The translations under genes were made by a program, and so were the position numbers. DNA of 64,000 bases, taken from NCBI RefSeq assembly GCF_900188295.1, contig NZ_FZNM01000007.1:62001-126000 (forward strand). The letters are read 5' to 3'. The stretch is from Paracoccus sediminis (GTDB taxonomy: Bacteria; Pseudomonadota; Alphaproteobacteria; Rhodobacterales; Rhodobacteraceae). Positions 32,054 to 41,471 of this stretch are shown piece by piece (the stretch's first letter is position 1; every line of letters starts with the position of its first letter). The notes below the pieces were generated by a model. That model had not been told where the DNA came from. It did not search any database and was given only the letters and a program-made list of their open reading frames with translations.

Positions 32054-32881
32054 CTAGGACGCAGGATAGGCGGCGCAAAGGCCATCCAGCACGGCGCGGG
32101 CCGGATCGCCCTGATCTGGGGCGACGCCTTGTCCGGCCAGGGCGCGAAGATAGCAATCCGCCAGCCATCCCTGGCCGATCACCGTCACGGGCTGGCCCAG
32201 CCACCATGGACGTGCGGCAGCCAGTTCGGCCCCGATCAGCAGCCCCGCCATCCGCGCAAGCGCACCCGCCGGTTCCAGCCGGCCTGCCGCCGACAGCGCC
32301 CGGACCGATGACAGGTCTGCGGCAAGGCCCGCGGGACGGGACATGGCCTGGTGCACGGCATCGCCAAAGCCGTCCTGACCCGGTTCGACGGGGCCTGCAT
32401 CGGTGGGCGCCACGGCGGCCAACAGTTCGGCCGTCAGAAAACTGCGAAAGCTGACGATCTCGCCCGCGCTGAGATGCGCCCACACCGTCGGATCGCCGGG
32501 AATGCACACCACGCCGTCACAGTCGGGATGACGAAACAGGTGCCCGGCGATGGCAAGGGGGTTTGCGATTAGGTCGGCCGGACGGTCCTGCGAAAGCCCC
32601 GGCAGCGGATGCAGGGCGATCTGCGGGTCGATGGCCCGACCGCCGAGGGGCACGGGCGGCCGGCACGGAACCGGGACAGGGATGACATCCGGCCAGCCTG
32701 CCGCAATGACGGATATCGCTTGCCCTGGCGCCAGCAGCGGCCTCAGCAGCGCTTGCAACGCTGCGACGGGATCGCCCCCGGCAGCGGCCTCGCGCATGGC
32801 GATTTCGACCTTGCCCTTCATCAGCCACAGGCGCAGCGTGCCCTTTGCCAGTTCCACCCCGGCCCAGTCGTCTGTCCGCAT
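32054..32881 (-). CDS. Divergent 2-dehydro-3-deoxygalactonokinase-like protein
   Basis: A 275-residue protein from the ATG at 32881. Its middle resembles DgoK of the galactonate pathway: ALHPLPGLSQDRP, then CIPGDPTVWAHLSAGEIVSF and RSFLTAELLAAV correspond to the family substrate region, and the end (GLLIGAELAAARPWW) also fits. The N-terminal nucleotide-binding motif, normally DWGTSxxR, is altered to DWAGVELAKGTLR, and the MRGEE-type segment is absent. So it looks like a degenerate or specialised relative, and kinase activity should not be assumed. It is divergent from the YmdB-like gene and upstream of the flavoprotein in the same direction. Confidence 0.6.
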   Translation of the reverse strand: MRTDDWAGVELAKGTLRLWLMKGKVEIAMREAAAGGDPVAALQALLRPLLAPGQAISVIAAGWPDVIPVPVPCRPPVPLGGRAIDPQIALHPLPGLSQDRPADLIANPLAIAGHLFRHPDCDGVVCIPGDPTVWAHLSAGEIVSFRSFLTAELLAAVAPTDAGPVEPGQDGFGDAVHQAMSRPAGLAADLSSVRALSAAGRLEPAGALARMAGLLIGAELAAARPWWLGQPVTVIGQGWLADCYLRALAGQGVAPDQGDPARAVLDGLCAAYPAS

Positions 32882-32980
32882 TGCCGCCCCTTTGCCGATC
32901 CGCCGGCAGGATGATGGGTCGCGCCGGCCCTGTCCAGAGACGGCTTGAAGCCCGGCGGGGTTGGGCGTAACGACCCTTTC

Positions 32981-33799
32981 ATGCGGATCTTGTTTCTTGG
33001 CGATGTGATGGGCCGGGCCGGACGGCGGGGGATTGCGGAACGGCTTGCCTTGCTGCGGGGGCGGCTGAAGGCCGATCTGGCGGTCGTGAACGCCGAAAAC
33101 GCCAGCGGCGGACGCGGCTGCACGGCGGGCCACGCGCAACTGTTGCTGGAATCGGGCGCCGACTGCCTGACGCTGGGCGATCATGCCTTCGATCAAAAGG
33201 ACATGCTGGCCTTCATCGACCGCGAACCCCGGATTGTGCGCCCGCTGAATTTCGCCAAAGAGGCGCCGGGCCGGGGCAGCACCATCGTCAGCGACGCGCG
33301 CGGGCGCAAGCTGCTGGTGACGCAGGCTTTGGGGCAGGTGTTCATGTCGCGGCCCTATGACGATCCGTTCTCGGCCCTCGACGCGGTGCTGCGCGCCCAC
33401 CCACCGGGAGGTATGGTGCAGGCATCCCTGGTCGATTTTCATGCCGAGGCGACCAGCGAAAAGATGGCCGCAGGTCATTTCTGCGACGGCCGCGCCAGTG
33501 CCGTGGTCGGCACCCACACGCACGTTCCCACGGCCGACGCGCAGATTCTGCCGCGCGGCACGGGGTATCAGTCCGACGCGGGAATGTGCGGTGATTACGA
33601 CAGCGTCATCGGCATGGAGAAGACCGAGCCGCTGCGCAGGTTCATCACCGGGATGACCCGCGACCGCTTCTCGCCCGCGGAAGGCGAGGCCACGCTGGCG
33701 GGCGTGCTGATCGTCACCGACGACCGCACCGGCAAGGCGATCGGAATCGACATGGTGCGCGATGGCGGGCGCCTGTTTCCCACGCATCCCGACGCCTGA
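32981..33799 (+). CDS. YmdB-type metallophosphoesterase (TIGR00282 family)
   Basis: A 272-residue protein starting MRILFLGDVMGRAGRRGI, with metal ligands in LGDVMG, NAENASGG and LGDHAFDQKD and the later GTHTHVPTAD. These are the family signatures of YmdB, a cyclic-nucleotide or phosphodiester phosphodiesterase. In Bacillus YmdB affects biofilm and motility decisions; the role in alphaproteobacteria is unclear. It is divergent from the DgoK-like gene (99 bases). No strong ribosome binding site is visible. Confidence 0.9.
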   Translation: MRILFLGDVMGRAGRRGIAERLALLRGRLKADLAVVNAENASGGRGCTAGHAQLLLESGADCLTLGDHAFDQKDMLAFIDREPRIVRPLNFAKEAPGRGSTIVSDARGRKLLVTQALGQVFMSRPYDDPFSALDAVLRAHPPGGMVQASLVDFHAEATSEKMAAGHFCDGRASAVVGTHTHVPTADAQILPRGTGYQSDAGMCGDYDSVIGMEKTEPLRRFITGMTRDRFSPAEGEATLAGVLIVTDDRTGKAIGIDMVRDGGRLFPTHPDA

Positions 33800-33884
33800 C
33801 CACAACGGCTTTCGCTTGCGGTGGCCAAGAAAAGAATTCTATCACCCTGTCACCCGCCGGTGATCGGCGCTGATCGACAGAGGC

Positions 33885-35666
33885 ATGATGCTTGGATTTG
33901 ACCTGACCGGAACGAACGCGTCGATCGCCATGCTGGTCATCGTGACCGTCACCTTTGTCCAGTTCATCCGCGAAAAGCACCCGCCCGAGGTTATCGCCAT
34001 TGGCTCTGCCGCCACCATGCTGGCGTTGGGCCTGTTGCCCGCCGACGCCGCGGCAGAGGTGCTGTCGAATTCGGCGCCGTGGACCATCGCCTTCATGTTC
34101 CTGATTATGGGGGGGCTTTTGAGGACCGGCGCGTTGGAGATGATGTCGCGCATCGTGACCGCCCGCGCCACCACCCAGCCGGTCGTCACGGTCTGCGCGC
34201 TGCTGGGTTTCGTCATCGTTGCATCGGCCGTGATGAACAATACGCCCGTTGTCGCGGTAATGATCCCGATCTGCATCCAGTTAGCTTCACGGCTTCGAAT
34301 TTCGCCATCCAAGCTGCTGATTCCGTTAAGTTATTTTACGATCATGGGCGGGATGATAACCCTGATCGGAACCTCCACCAATCTGCTGGTGGACGGCGTT
34401 GCGCGCGAACAGGGCATGGTCCCCTTTACCATTTTCGAGATTGCGCCCGTCGGCATTGCGATCACCTTGGCCGGGATCGCCTATTTCGCGCTGGTGGGGC
34501 GGCACCTGCTGCCGCACCGCACGTCGCTGGCCGGGTTTCTGGGCACCCGCAAGGGCATGAAGTATTTCACCGAACTGGCCATCCCCGAAAAATCGAGCCT
34601 GGTCGGCCAGAAGGCGGTCGAGGTCGCCTTGTTCAAACGCGAGGCGGTCCGCCTGATCGACGTTCTTCGCGGCGATGCCTCGCTGCGGCGCAACCTGGCC
34701 GAAGTCGTGCTGGAGCCGGGCGACCGGGTGGTCCTGCGTTCCGAAATGGCCGACCTGCTGGAATTCCTGGACAACAAGAACCTTCAGGTCGTGGACAAGC
34801 TCAGTTCGGTCGCGACGGAAACGGTTGAGGTTCTGATCTCGCCCGGCGCGCAACTGATCGGGCGGCGCCTGGGCGACATGCGCCTGCGCAGGCGGTACGG
34901 CGTCTATGTCCTTGCGGCGCATCGGCGCGATCAGAACCTGGGCCGGCAACTGGACGATCTGGTGGTCCGCGTCGGCGATACGCTGCTGGTGGAAGGCGCC
35001 CCCGCGGACATTGCCCGCCTGGCCGCCGACATGGGGCTGGTCGATGTGTCGCGGCCATCGATCCGCGCCTATCGTCGGGAACGCGCGCCCATCGCCATCC
35101 TGTGCCTGCTGTCGGTGGTAACGCTGGCCGCATTCGACGTGGCCCCCATCATGGTGCTGGCCTTTCTGGCGACGGCGGTCATTCTGCTGACCCGCTGCAT
35201 CGATGCCGAGGAGGCTTTCTCGTTCGTCGATGGTCGGCTGATGGCGATGATCTTTGCCATGCTGGCGGTGGGCAAGGCGTTGGAATATACCGGCACCGTC
35301 ACGCTGATCGTCGATTTCGTCACCCCCCTGCTGCGGGGTCTGCCGCCCTTCGCCACCCTGATCGCGATCTATTTCCTGGGGCTGGTGATGACAGAGATCC
35401 TGTCGAACAACGCGGTCGCCGTCCTGCTAACGCCCATCGCCATCGCCTTGGCCCAGTCGCTTGGGCACGATCCCCGTCCCTATGTGGTCGCCGTCATGTT
35501 TTCGGCCACCGTGGCCTTTGCGACGCCCATCGGTTATCAGACGCACATGATGGTCTATGGTCCCGGCGGCTATCGGTTCAGCGATTTCGTCCGCGTGGGC
35601 ATTCCCCTGGACATCATCTGCGGCATCGTGGCCTGCCTGGTCATTCCACTGTTGTGGCCGCTCTGA
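33885..35666 (+). CDS. SLC13 family permease with RCK/TrkA-C domains
   Basis: A 593-residue inner-membrane carrier. About five membrane segments (residues 10-205) with SNSAPWTIAFMFLIMGGLL and NNTPVVAVMIP are followed by two TrkA-C/RCK_C cytosolic modules (about residues 212-380, with LEPGDRVVLRS and VRVGDTLLVEG) and then six more segments with SNNAVAVLLTPIAIA. This layout is the SLC13-like DASS group with regulatory TrkA-C inserts. Substrate may be a dicarboxylate or sulfate; it cannot be decided here. The start is an ATGATG pair at 33885. Confidence 0.88.
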   Translation: MMLGFDLTGTNASIAMLVIVTVTFVQFIREKHPPEVIAIGSAATMLALGLLPADAAAEVLSNSAPWTIAFMFLIMGGLLRTGALEMMSRIVTARATTQPVVTVCALLGFVIVASAVMNNTPVVAVMIPICIQLASRLRISPSKLLIPLSYFTIMGGMITLIGTSTNLLVDGVAREQGMVPFTIFEIAPVGIAITLAGIAYFALVGRHLLPHRTSLAGFLGTRKGMKYFTELAIPEKSSLVGQKAVEVALFKREAVRLIDVLRGDASLRRNLAEVVLEPGDRVVLRSEMADLLEFLDNKNLQVVDKLSSVATETVEVLISPGAQLIGRRLGDMRLRRRYGVYVLAAHRRDQNLGRQLDDLVVRVGDTLLVEGAPADIARLAADMGLVDVSRPSIRAYRRERAPIAILCLLSVVTLAAFDVAPIMVLAFLATAVILLTRCIDAEEAFSFVDGRLMAMIFAMLAVGKALEYTGTVTLIVDFVTPLLRGLPPFATLIAIYFLGLVMTEILSNNAVAVLLTPIAIALAQSLGHDPRPYVVAVMFSATVAFATPIGYQTHMMVYGPGGYRFSDFVRVGIPLDIICGIVACLVIPLLWPL

Positions 35667-35753
35667 TCGGTCGCCAGTTGCTTGCGATCCGTGGCCGGGC
35701 TGGATTAAAAGCGCCCGAATCCGATTTCAGTGAATTTCGAAGGACGACCGATC

Positions 35754-36497
35754 ATGGCAGGCCATTCCAAATGGGCCAATATCCAGCATCGCAAGGGCCG
35801 GCAGGACAAGATCCGGGCGAAGCTGTTTTCCAAGCTGTCAAAGGAAATCACCGTTGCCGCCAAGATGGGCGATCCCGACCCCGACAAGAACCCGCGCCTG
35901 CGCCTGGCCGTCAAGGAAGCCAAGTCGAATTCGGTCCCCAAGGACGTGATCGACCGCGCCATCAAAAAGGCCGTGGGCGGCGATGCCGAGAACTACGAGG
36001 AAATCCGTTACGAAGGCTATGGCCCGAACGGCATCGCCCTGGTGGTCGAGGCAATGACCGACAACCGCAACCGGACCGCATCGAACGTGCGCAGCTATTT
36101 CACCAAGTCGGGCGGCGACATGGGGCAGACCGGATCGGTCAGCTTCATGTTCGACCGGGTGGGCGAGATCATGTATCCGCTGTCGGCGGGCGATGCCGAT
36201 ACGGTGATGCTGGCCGCGATCGAGGCGGGCGCCGACGATGTGGACACGGACGAGGAAGGCCACTGGATCTATTGCGCCGATACCGCCCTGAACGAGGTGT
36301 CGTCCGCGTTGGAATCCAGTCTTGGCGAATCCCAGACGGCCAAGCTGATCTGGCGGCCCCAGTCCCCGACCGAGATCGCCGATCTTGAAACGGCGCAAAA
36401 GCTGATGAAACTGATCGAAACGCTGGAAGACGACGACGACGTGCAGACCGTCACCGGCAACTTCGACCTGTCCGACACGGTGGTCGATCAGCTGTAA
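35754..36497 (+). CDS. yebC: YebC/PmpR family protein (TACO1-like)
   Basis: A 247-residue protein starting [20 protein letters not shown], the invariant start of the family, with the acidic middle and a C-terminal domain ([17 protein letters not shown]). Members act as DNA-binding regulators and, as recently shown for some, ease translation of difficult proline motifs. In many bacteria it lies beside ruvC; here it follows the SLC13 carrier and precedes LysE. AAGGA lies upstream of the ATG. Confidence 0.93.
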   Translation: MAGHSKWANIQHRKGRQDKIRAKLFSKLSKEITVAAKMGDPDPDKNPRLRLAVKEAKSNSVPKDVIDRAIKKAVGGDAENYEEIRYEGYGPNGIALVVEAMTDNRNRTASNVRSYFTKSGGDMGQTGSVSFMFDRVGEIMYPLSAGDADTVMLAAIEAGADDVDTDEEGHWIYCADTALNEVSSALESSLGESQTAKLIWRPQSPTEIADLETAQKLMKLIETLEDDDDVQTVTGNFDLSDTVVDQL

Positions 36498-36583
36498 GCT
36501 GGTCGGTGCATGCGCGGCATGTGGCCAGATCGATTCCACCGCCCGATTTTGCGGCAACCACAGGGCCGCCGGGGGTGCCGCCG

Positions 36584-37177
36584 ATGATGTCGTATCTTGC
36601 CGGGCTTGGAACCGGGCTGTCGTTGATCGTTGCCATCGGCGCGCAGAACGCCTTTGTCCTGAAACAGGGGCTGATCCGGCAGCATGTGTTCTGGATCTGC
36701 CTTTTCTGCGCCGTGTCCGATGCGGCCCTGATTCTGCTGGGCGTGACCGGGATGGCGCGCATCGGCTTGGCCGCGCCTTGGCTGGTTCAGGGGATGCGAT
36801 GGGCGGGCGTGGCGTTTCTGATCTGGTATGGCGCCCGATCCTTTCGTGCGGCCTGGCGCGGAGAAAAGGCGCTGCGGCCGGGCAGCGAGGGCGCGAGCCT
36901 GGCCAAGGCCCTTGCGATGATCGCGGCGCTGACCTGGCTGAACCCGCATGTCTGGCTGGATACCGTGGTTCTGGTGGGGGCGATTTCGGCACAGTGGCCG
37001 CAGCCGGGGGCGTTCGGTCTGGGCGCGATGACCGGATCGTTCGTGTTCTTCTTTGCCTTGGGCTATGGCGCGCGGCTGCTGGCGCCTGTCTTTGCCCGCC
37101 CCCGCGCCTGGCAGGTGCTGGAGGTTCTGATCGGCGTCGTGATGTGGACCATCGCGGTCACGCTGATCGCGGAATGA
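36584..37177 (+). CDS. LysE/ArgO family amino acid exporter
   Basis: A 197-residue inner-membrane protein of the LysE family. The N terminus has the conserved IVAIGAQNAFVLKQGLIRQH; further segments include ALTWLNPHVWLDTVVLVG. Such proteins export basic amino acids or related compounds. The start is an ATGATG pair at 36584, just before the first membrane helix. The polar upstream frame is unlikely to be coding. No LysG-type regulator gene is adjacent. Confidence 0.88.
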   Translation: MMSYLAGLGTGLSLIVAIGAQNAFVLKQGLIRQHVFWICLFCAVSDAALILLGVTGMARIGLAAPWLVQGMRWAGVAFLIWYGARSFRAAWRGEKALRPGSEGASLAKALAMIAALTWLNPHVWLDTVVLVGAISAQWPQPGAFGLGAMTGSFVFFFALGYGARLLAPVFARPRAWQVLEVLIGVVMWTIAVTLIAE

Positions 37178-37216
37178 CCCTTGCGCTGTGACGGTGAAGC
37201 GGTGCAACTGCACGAC

Positions 37217-38116
37217 ATGCAAATCGACACGCAGACGCGCCGCGACATGGCGGGAATCGGATGGATGCTGGCGACGGGTCTGTGCTTCGTCGCGGTCAAC
37301 GGGATTGTCCGTTGGCTGGGTGGCGCCCTGCCTGCGCCTCAGGCGGCCTTTATCCGCTTTGTCTTCGGGCTGATCTTTCTGGGGCCGGTGCTGGTTCCCG
37401 CCCTGAGGTCAGGTTTCGCGCCCCGGACTTGGCGGCTGTTCGCCCTGCGCGGCGTCTTGCATGTCGTGGCGGTGATCGCCTGGTTCTATGCGATGTCCCG
37501 GATCCCGGTGGCGGATGCCACGGCGGTTGGTTTCCTGAATCCCATCGTCGTGACAGTCGGCGCCGCGATGTTCATGGGCGAACGGCTGGCGCTGCGGCGC
37601 GTCGCGGCGGTGGGGGTGGCCCTGCTGGGTGCCCTGGTGGTCCTGCGGCCGGGGCTGAGGGAACTGGATCCGGGGCATCTGTCGCAGATCGTGGCGTCGT
37701 TGGCATTCGGCGCGTCCTATCTTGTTGCCAAGCGGATCGCCGAATATGTTCCCGCGGCCATCGTCGTGGCCGTGATGTCGCTGACCGTGTCCATCGGGCT
37801 GGCGCCGCTGGCCTGGGCCGTATGGGTGCCGCCAAGCTGGAGCCAGATCGGCTGGCTGGGTCTAGTCGCGGTCTTTGCCACCGCTGGCCATTACACGATG
37901 ACGCGGGCCTTTGCCGCCGCGCCGCTGACCGTTACCCAGCCGGTGACGTTCCTGCAACTGATCTGGGCCAGCCTGTTAGGCGTTTTCGTGTTCCACGAAC
38001 CGCTGGACGGGTGGGTGATCCTGGGCGGCGGCATGATGATCGGCGCCATCACCTATATCACCTGGAGAGAGGCGCGGCAGCGCGCCGTCTCTGCGGCCGG
38101 GGCGCCCGCCCAATAG
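37217..38116 (+). CDS. DMT superfamily (EamA) transporter
   Basis: A 299-residue protein with ten predicted membrane segments arranged as two EamA halves. The first half begins MLATGLCFVAVNGIVRWLGG and contains WFYAMSRIPVADATAVGFLNP, the common repeat signature; the second half has TMTRAFAAAPLTVTQPVTFLQ. Family members export metabolites. The ATG at 37217 is a choice; 37247 is an alternative. It lies 39 bases after the LysE gene, so the two exporters may be co-transcribed, and a terminator follows at 38121. Confidence 0.85.
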   Translation: MQIDTQTRRDMAGIGWMLATGLCFVAVNGIVRWLGGALPAPQAAFIRFVFGLIFLGPVLVPALRSGFAPRTWRLFALRGVLHVVAVIAWFYAMSRIPVADATAVGFLNPIVVTVGAAMFMGERLALRRVAAVGVALLGALVVLRPGLRELDPGHLSQIVASLAFGASYLVAKRIAEYVPAAIVVAVMSLTVSIGLAPLAWAVWVPPSWSQIGWLGLVAVFATAGHYTMTRAFAAAPLTVTQPVTFLQLIWASLLGVFVFHEPLDGWVILGGGMMIGAITYITWREARQRAVSAAGAPAQ

Positions 38117-38120
38117 GAAA

Positions 38121-38153
38121 CCCCGCCGCGACTGGCGCGGCGGGGTCTTTTTT
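38121..38153. terminator. Bidirectional terminator between EamA gene and glyA
   Basis: A 10-bp perfect stem (38121-38130 with 38136-38145) and an ACTGG loop, then TCTTTTTT on the plus strand. In the minus direction glyA ends at 38165 and the stem is followed by TTTCCT. It lies between the two converging genes. Confidence 0.85.
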
Positions 38154-38164
38154 GGATCAGCCGA

Positions 38165-39460
38165 TCACATCCCCGAATACAGCGGGAAACGGGCGCAAAG
38201 GTCCGATACTTCGGACTTTACCCTGGTCTCGATTTCCGCATTGCCCTCGTCGCCATTCGCGGCCAGCCCGTCCACGACCTCGACGATCCAGCGGGCGATC
38301 TGGCGGAACTCCTCCTCGCCGAAACCGCGCGTGGTGCCCGCCGGGGCGCCCAGGCGGATCCCCGAGGTGACGAAGGGCTTTTCCGGGTCGAACGGGACGC
38401 CGTTCTTGTTGCAGGTGATGTGGGCACGGCCCAGCGCGGCCTCGGTCGCCTTGCCGGTGACGCCTTTGGGGCGCAGATCGGCCAGGCACAGGTGGTTGTC
38501 GGTGCCGCCCGACACGATGTCGATGCCGCCCTTCATCAGTTCGTCGGCCATCGCCTGCGCGTTCTTCACGACCTGCGCGGCATAAGCCTTGAACGACGGC
38601 TGCAACGCCTCTCCGAGGGCGACGGCCTTGGCGGCGATCACATGCATCAGCGGGCCGCCTTGCAGGCCGGGGAACACCGCCGAATTGATCTTCTTGGCGA
38701 TGTCGGCGTCGTTGGTCAGCACCATGCCGCCGCGCGGGCCGCGCAGGGACTTGTGCGTGGTGGTGGTCACGACATGCGCATGGGGCAGGGGCGAGGGATG
38801 CTGGCCGCCCGCGACCAGACCCGCGATATGGGCCATGTCCACCATCAGGTATGCGCCCACCTCGTCCGCGATCTTGCGAAAGGCGGCCCAGTCCCACACG
38901 CGGCTGTATGCGGTGCCGCCCGCCACGATCAGCTTGGGCTTGTTTTCCAAGGCCTTCCGGCGTACTTCCTCCAAATCCAGCAACTGATCCTGCTGGCGCA
39001 CGCCGTAACTGACGACGTTGAACCACTTGCCCGACATGTTGACCGGCGATCCGTGCGTCAGGTGGCCGCCCGAATTCAGATCCAGCCCCATGAAGGTGTC
39101 GCCCGGCTTCAACAGCGCCAGGAACACCGCCTGGTTCATCTGCGAACCGCTGTTCGGCTGGACGTTGGCGAATTCGCAGTCGAACAGTTTCTTTGCCCGC
39201 TCGATGGCCAGGTTTTCGGCAATATCGACGTATTGGCAGCCGCCATAGTAACGCTTGCCCGGATAGCCTTCGGCGTATTTGTTGGTCAGCACGGACCCCT
39301 GCGCCTCCAGCACGGCCTTGGACACGATGTTTTCGGACGCGATTAGTTCGATCTCGTCGCGCTGACGACCAAGTTCCTGGGTGATGGCCTTGGCAATCTC
39401 GGGGTCGCTGCTGGCCAGCGTTTCGGTGAAGAATCCGGTTTCGCGGGTGGGGGCGTTCAT
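38165..39460 (-). CDS. glyA: Serine hydroxymethyltransferase
   Basis: A 431-residue PLP enzyme of normal length. The cofactor lysine lies in [17 protein letters not shown]. Other family sequences are SPNSG-like [29 protein letters not shown] and [13 protein letters not shown]. It interconverts serine and glycine while charging tetrahydrofolate with a one-carbon unit. Its upstream 169-base gap is divergent from nadK. I looked for a glycine or folate riboswitch there and saw none. Confidence 0.98.
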   Translation of the reverse strand: MNAPTRETGFFTETLASSDPEIAKAITQELGRQRDEIELIASENIVSKAVLEAQGSVLTNKYAEGYPGKRYYGGCQYVDIAENLAIERAKKLFDCEFANVQPNSGSQMNQAVFLALLKPGDTFMGLDLNSGGHLTHGSPVNMSGKWFNVVSYGVRQQDQLLDLEEVRRKALENKPKLIVAGGTAYSRVWDWAAFRKIADEVGAYLMVDMAHIAGLVAGGQHPSPLPHAHVVTTTTHKSLRGPRGGMVLTNDADIAKKINSAVFPGLQGGPLMHVIAAKAVALGEALQPSFKAYAAQVVKNAQAMADELMKGGIDIVSGGTDNHLCLADLRPKGVTGKATEAALGRAHITCNKNGVPFDPEKPFVTSGIRLGAPAGTTRGFGEEEFRQIARWIVEVVDGLAANGDEGNAEIETRVKSEVSDLCARFPLYSGM

Positions 39461-39629
39461 GGTGTCGCGTCCTTATCGTTGGGCCAAGGGGCGGGGGCTG
39501 GCGCCCTCATAACCCAGGGTTGACGGTGCGGAAAGTCACAAAAGCGACGAAGCGGGGGCCGGAGGCGACGGGGGTTGCATTGCCTGACAGCCCGGCGGAT
39601 GCTGCCCGCGCCACGGGTCAGGGGTGAAC

Positions 39630-40391
39630 ATGACGGCAGGGCTTCATTTTACCGCCAGCGAGGCCGGGATCGCGCAACAGGCCTTGGCAACGCTGTCGGA
39701 CCGTTATGGCACGGTGGCACTGGATCAGGCAGAGGTGGTCGTGGCGCTTGGCGGCGACGGCTTCATGCTGCAAACGTTGCACGCGATCCAAGACCGAAAC
39801 CTGCCGGTCTATGGCATGAACCGGGGCACGGTGGGGTTCCTGATGAACGCCTATTCCGAATCCGGGCTGCTGGACCGTCTGGCCGCAGCCGAGGAAACGG
39901 TTATCAACCCGTTGCAAATGCGTGCGTTCCGCGCTGACGGGTCTGTCCACGATGCGCTTGCCATCAACGAGGTCAGCCTGCTGCGCGAGGGACCGCAGGC
40001 CGCCAAGCTGCGCATCCATGTGGACGGCAAGATGCGGATGGAGGAACTGGTTTGCGATGGCGCGCTGATCGCCACGCCCGCAGGCTCGACAGCTTATAAC
40101 TATTCCGCGCATGGCCCTATCCTGCCTATCAATTCCGAGGTTCTTGCCCTCACCGCCATTGCCCCGTTCCGCCCCCGCCGGTGGCGCGGCGCGCTGCTGC
40201 CCAAGGCGGCGCGGGTCGAAATCGAGGTGCTGAACCCCGAACGTCGCCCGGTGATGGCCGACGCGGATTCCCGGTCGGTCCGCCATGTGGTGCGCGTTGG
40301 GATCCGCAGCGCCCAGGATGTGCGCCACCGCCTGCTGTTCGACCGCGGCCACGGGCTGGAGGAACGGTTGCTGCGCGAACAGTTCGTGTGA
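39630..40391 (+). CDS. nadK: NAD kinase
   Basis: A 253-residue kinase with the GGDGFMLQ motif, AINEVSLLR and TPAGSTAYNYSAHGPILPI, all of the family. It makes NADP from NAD. The start is the ATG at 39630 with AGGGG in front; a GTG two codons earlier is possible. It is shorter than many NAD kinases but complete. It is followed after 63 bases by alr. Confidence 0.93.
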   Translation: MTAGLHFTASEAGIAQQALATLSDRYGTVALDQAEVVVALGGDGFMLQTLHAIQDRNLPVYGMNRGTVGFLMNAYSESGLLDRLAAAEETVINPLQMRAFRADGSVHDALAINEVSLLREGPQAAKLRIHVDGKMRMEELVCDGALIATPAGSTAYNYSAHGPILPINSEVLALTAIAPFRPRRWRGALLPKAARVEIEVLNPERRPVMADADSRSVRHVVRVGIRSAQDVRHRLLFDRGHGLEERLLREQFV

Positions 40392-40454
40392 TCCGGGCTG
40401 GCAGCGCGGGGCGATTTCTGGTTGAAGGTTGCCGACCGTTACAGGACCGCTGCC

Positions 40455-41471
40455 ATGACCTTGCATATCGATCTGCACGCCATCGTCGCCAACTGGCAGG
40501 CGCTTTCCGCCAAGGCGCCCGGTGCCCGTGCCGCCGCCGTGGTCAAGGCCGACGCCTATGGCCTGGGCGCAGCAACGGTCGCGCCGGCGCTGTATCAGGC
40601 GGGCGCGCGGGATTTCTTTGTGGCGCTTGCCATCGAAGGCCAGGCATTGCGCCCGCACCTGCCGGACGACGCCCGCATCAACGTGCTGTCCGGCCATATG
40701 GAGGGCGCCGACCTGACTGGCCTCGTCCCGGTCCTGAACAGTCCCGAACAGTTCTTCCGCGACCGCGCCATGCGCCCCGGCAAGCCCTTCGCCATCCAAT
40801 TGGACACCGGCATGAACCGTCTGGGGATGGAGGCCGCCGAATGGTCCGTCATCCGGGCCGAGGCCCTGGCCGCGATGCCCGATTTCATCATGTCGCATCT
40901 GGCCTGCGCGGATGAGCCCGACCATCCCGCCAATGCCATGCAGCTTGCCGCCTTCCACGCGATGACCAAGGGCTGCGACGTGCCGCGGTCGCTGGCGGCG
41001 ACCGGGGGCATCCTGCTGGGGCCGGATTACCACTTCGATCTGGTCCGCCCCGGCATCGGGCTTTACGGCGCGCTGCCTTTTGCGGATGCCCGGCCGGTGC
41101 TGCGCCTGTCCTTGCCGGTGATCCAGACTCGCCTGGTCCAGCCGGGTGAATTTGTCGGCTACGGCGCGACCTGGACGGCGGATGCCCCGCGTCGCATCGC
41201 CACGGTCGCGGCAGGCTATGCCGACGGGATCCTGCGGTCCATTTCATCGAAAGGCGCCAGCCTTTATGCGGCGGGCACGGCCTGCCCCCTGGTGGGCCGC
41301 GTGTCGATGGACCTGATGACCGTCGATGTGACCGACCTTGCGGATGTCCCGCCCGAACTGGACCTGATCTGCCCGGCGCAGCCCGTGGATCGGCTGGCCG
41401 AACTGGCCGGAACGATCGGATATGAAATCCTGACCTCTCTGGGTCATCGCTATCACCGGACCTGGCGGTGA
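40455..41471 (+). CDS. alr: Alanine racemase
   Basis: A 338-residue PLP enzyme with the cofactor motif AAVVKADAYGLGA near the N terminus and the catalytic-tyrosine region GEFVGYGATWTA, plus RVSMDLMTVDVT. It makes D-alanine for peptidoglycan. The ATG at 40455 gives a normal start. Its TGA stop overlaps the GTG start of the MlaE gene (GTGA), so the three genes from alr to mlaF are coupled. The linkage of D-alanine synthesis with lipid transport genes is unusual. Confidence 0.95.
   Translation: MTLHIDLHAIVANWQALSAKAPGARAAAVVKADAYGLGAATVAPALYQAGARDFFVALAIEGQALRPHLPDDARINVLSGHMEGADLTGLVPVLNSPEQFFRDRAMRPGKPFAIQLDTGMNRLGMEAAEWSVIRAEALAAMPDFIMSHLACADEPDHPANAMQLAAFHAMTKGCDVPRSLAATGGILLGPDYHFDLVRPGIGLYGALPFADARPVLRLSLPVIQTRLVQPGEFVGYGATWTADAPRRIATVAAGYADGILRSISSKGASLYAAGTACPLVGRVSMDLMTVDVTDLADVPPELDLICPAQPVDRLAELAGTIGYEILTSLGHRYHRTWR

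Noticed and set aside
39461-39629. Possible glycine or folate riboswitch upstream of glyA
   Set aside because: I saw no tandem aptamer or conserved core sequence in the gap.
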